Source: Parachaetomium inaequale (Eukaryota > Ascomycota > Sordariomycetes > Sordariales > Chaetomiaceae). From it: 64,000 bases of DNA. Every line of letters begins with the position of its first letter. Positions within the stretch are counted from its first letter, which is position 1. The notes under the pieces were generated by a model. It was not told the DNA's origin. It did no database searches and worked only from the letters and a program-made list of their open reading frames with translations. Both the position numbers and the translations under genes were made by a program. Positions 62,253 to 64,000 of this stretch are shown in pieces. The stretch lies in the NCBI GenBank assembly GCA_033296685.1, contig MU854378.1:62001-126000 (forward strand), given 5' to 3'.

Positions 62253-64000
62253 TTTGGCTGATGGGGACCGAGACGGACGATTGGAGACCTGGAGATGTCT
62301 GAGAGAGGCTGGAGTGGCTCTGGAAGGCTGGAAGACTGGAAGGCTGGTGGTGAGGAGGGAGAGAGGACGGTGTTGTCGGCGGCGATCATCCGTCTTTATA
62401 TCCCTTTCTCGCGTCCCCGTCTCTGGCGTTCGGACTCTTCACGATCCCCTCGTCCACGGTCCACCCCACCTCCTTCCAGACTCCATGGCACCCCGACGGC
62501 AGATTTTCCCGGCTGCGGAGGCAAAGTTGCGACCAGCGAGACTCCTTGGCGCCCTCTAGTCTGGTGTCGTTAATTTGCATCTCCAGATTGATGCATCCGC
62601 CCGCCGGGACCCAGCACCCTGCGCCCGCCTCTGCCTCCGCCCCTCGGAAGTCGCTGGGGTCTGCATCCGGGGCGTAAACAATGGATGGCGTCGTCCCTCG
62701 GTGGCACGCCCGAGGCCGAGGTCGTTCTCGCACGTTCTTCAGCCTTTCGTGGTTCGGTGGTTCGCGGCAGGGCCAAATTTGCGGATGAAGTGAGGATAAA
62801 TGAAACACATATTAAGACGGGACGCACAGCTCTTATGGGCTCGCCTCACAAGGTGCCATCGAGCCGCCCAAGAGCGCGCCGAGACCCAAGTCGGCTCGTC
62901 TTTCGCTGCCCGCGCGCTGACAAAACCCCATTTACTTTGCGAGGCTGATTCTTTTTATAGAAACCCGCCTCCAGACTTTGCCATGTCGACATTCCTCCGT
63001 CGATCGAATCGAGGCCCGTCTCTGCACTTCCCGGGTCTGCCGGGCGGTGAGCCGCACGTTGCATCGCGTCGTGTTCCAGAGCGGAGTGGACAGACGTCGT
63101 TGTCAAGCAGTCGAGAGGAGGCGGGTGGACGTGCTGTGGCGATCTCCTGAGCCGCCCAGTCCCGGCACAGCGGGCAGAGGCAACATCAGACTCATCGGCG
63201 GGGAAATTCATGGGCTGATCTGTCCCTGCAACCCGGACCTGACAGCCCGCCAGGAACGAACCGGCCCAGGCCAGGCCCGATGCCACCATGCTGCACTGGG
63301 GACGTGGCTCCGTCGAAGATGCTATTTTTGTGGCAAGCCTCAGGGGTCGTTGATTAAGCTTAATTGGGGACCCACCGCGTGTTCCCTGGATCGTAACACG
63401 GCGGACCTGGATCGTGGCATGGCATGATGGGCATGGTTGTATCTCGCGGCCGTCGGGGATAGCTGGGAATGCAGGTCAGCTGATACGGCTGCATGGGGCC
63501 TCGAGGTCCTGCCCAGTCTATCTCCGTCTGTCAACGACGGCCATGGGCCTGATGCCACTCTGGCGACCAGGCCATGGGGTTCGTTGGGGGGTTTGCCGTC
63601 CCTGTCAAACGCTGTCACGGTCGGCGGCCTGCCGTTCACCCGTGCCGTGCCCCAGACTTTGGCTCCGTGGTTCGCTCTGGCTAGCTGTTCCGCCACTCGG
63701 GGTGAGAATGAGAGCCGCCGGCTGTGCCATTGGCTATGGACACGAGCCTGCTTCAGCCTACATGTTCTGGGAGGCAAGATACCGCCACTAGGTCACCGTT
63801 TCCGCCTCTTCGGCCCTATTGTCCTAAAGATCGCGCGGTCTTCGTTCTCAAGAAGCTTTCCCGGTCTGTCGCAACTACACCCCTCCATGGCGGAAGCCCG
63901 GGTCTCAACACTGGGATGGATCCAAACAATACCCCTGGCCCGGCGTAGCTAACAGTAGCAGGTCCGATGCAACACAGCCCAACCCGGCGCAGTCCTTCGT
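62253..64000. other. Terminal 1.75 kb without a recognised gene
   Basis: Contains the DUF4360 promoter and short frames without resemblance to known families. The nearest gene to the right lies outside the window. Confidence 0.45.
62395..62400 (-). promoter_or_regulatory. TATA box of the DUF4360 gene
   Basis: TATAAA 143 bp upstream of the ATG at 62252. Confidence 0.45.

Overview
The window reads as nuclear DNA of a filamentous ascomycete. Genes are dense and GC-rich, introns are short (about 48-123 nt) and GT-AG (two are GC-AG), and intergenic DNA carries pyrimidine tracts and ACCTACCT strings. Gene content points to Sordariomycetes, most likely a biomass-degrading member of Sordariales/Chaetomiaceae: an AA9 lytic polysaccharide monooxygenase with a CBM1, a CE12 rhamnogalacturonan acetylesterase, a DUF4360 secreted protein, a secreted SMP-30-type lactonase, a GPR1/FUN34/YaaH transporter and a Zn(II)2Cys6 regulator. 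The lineage is inferred from remembered family resemblance, not from a search.

Layout. 1-4.1 kb: 3'-truncated mitochondrial (2-methyl)isocitrate lyase (-), Csm3/Swi3 replication-fork protein (-), complex I 20.9 kDa subunit (+). 4.6-9.3 kb: AA9 LPMO (-) and SMP-30-type lactonase (+), divergent. 10-12 kb: F-box/WD-like protein (+). 12-18 kb: a 6-kb gene-poor leader of a SWIRM-domain protein (+, 18.0-19.3 kb). 20.8-28.5 kb: SDR (-), acetate-type transporter (-), orphan ATP-grasp protein (-), Mcp1-like protein (-). 28.9-36.6 kb: one-finger C2H2 protein (+), Zn2Cys6 factor (-), NAD(P)-dependent reductase (-), a broken gene (+), an ABM-like hypothetical (-). 38.2-39.0 kb: rhamnogalacturonan acetylesterase (-). 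40.8-54.1 kb is mostly housekeeping: ceramide synthase (-), Ist3/Snu17 splicing factor (+), Hsv2-type PROPPIN (-), Cdc11-type septin (+), Bax-inhibitor-1 protein (-), dynein light intermediate chain (+). 54.7-62.3 kb: SPATA20-like DUF255 protein (-), a 75-aa Cys/His-rich protein (-), then 3 kb without a gene, then the DUF4360 protein (-). The last 1.7 kb has no recognisable gene.

The genes do not form one pathway. Two themes recur: extracellular plant-polysaccharide attack (AA9, CE12, the secreted lactonase, possibly DUF4360) and use of short-chain acids (transporter, mitochondrial lyase). The least explained items are the ATP-grasp protein, the 6-kb leader of the SWIRM gene, and unusual splice structures: a zinc cluster split over three exons by a 24-nt microexon and a GC-AG intron, a 17-nt microexon in a complex I gene, and an AA9 intron whose first bases still read as a conserved AA9 motif. 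I saw no CRISPR, rRNA, tRNA or intact transposon.

Exon boundaries were set by hand from GT/GC-AG sites and by checking that each joined frame is divisible by three and ends at a stop.
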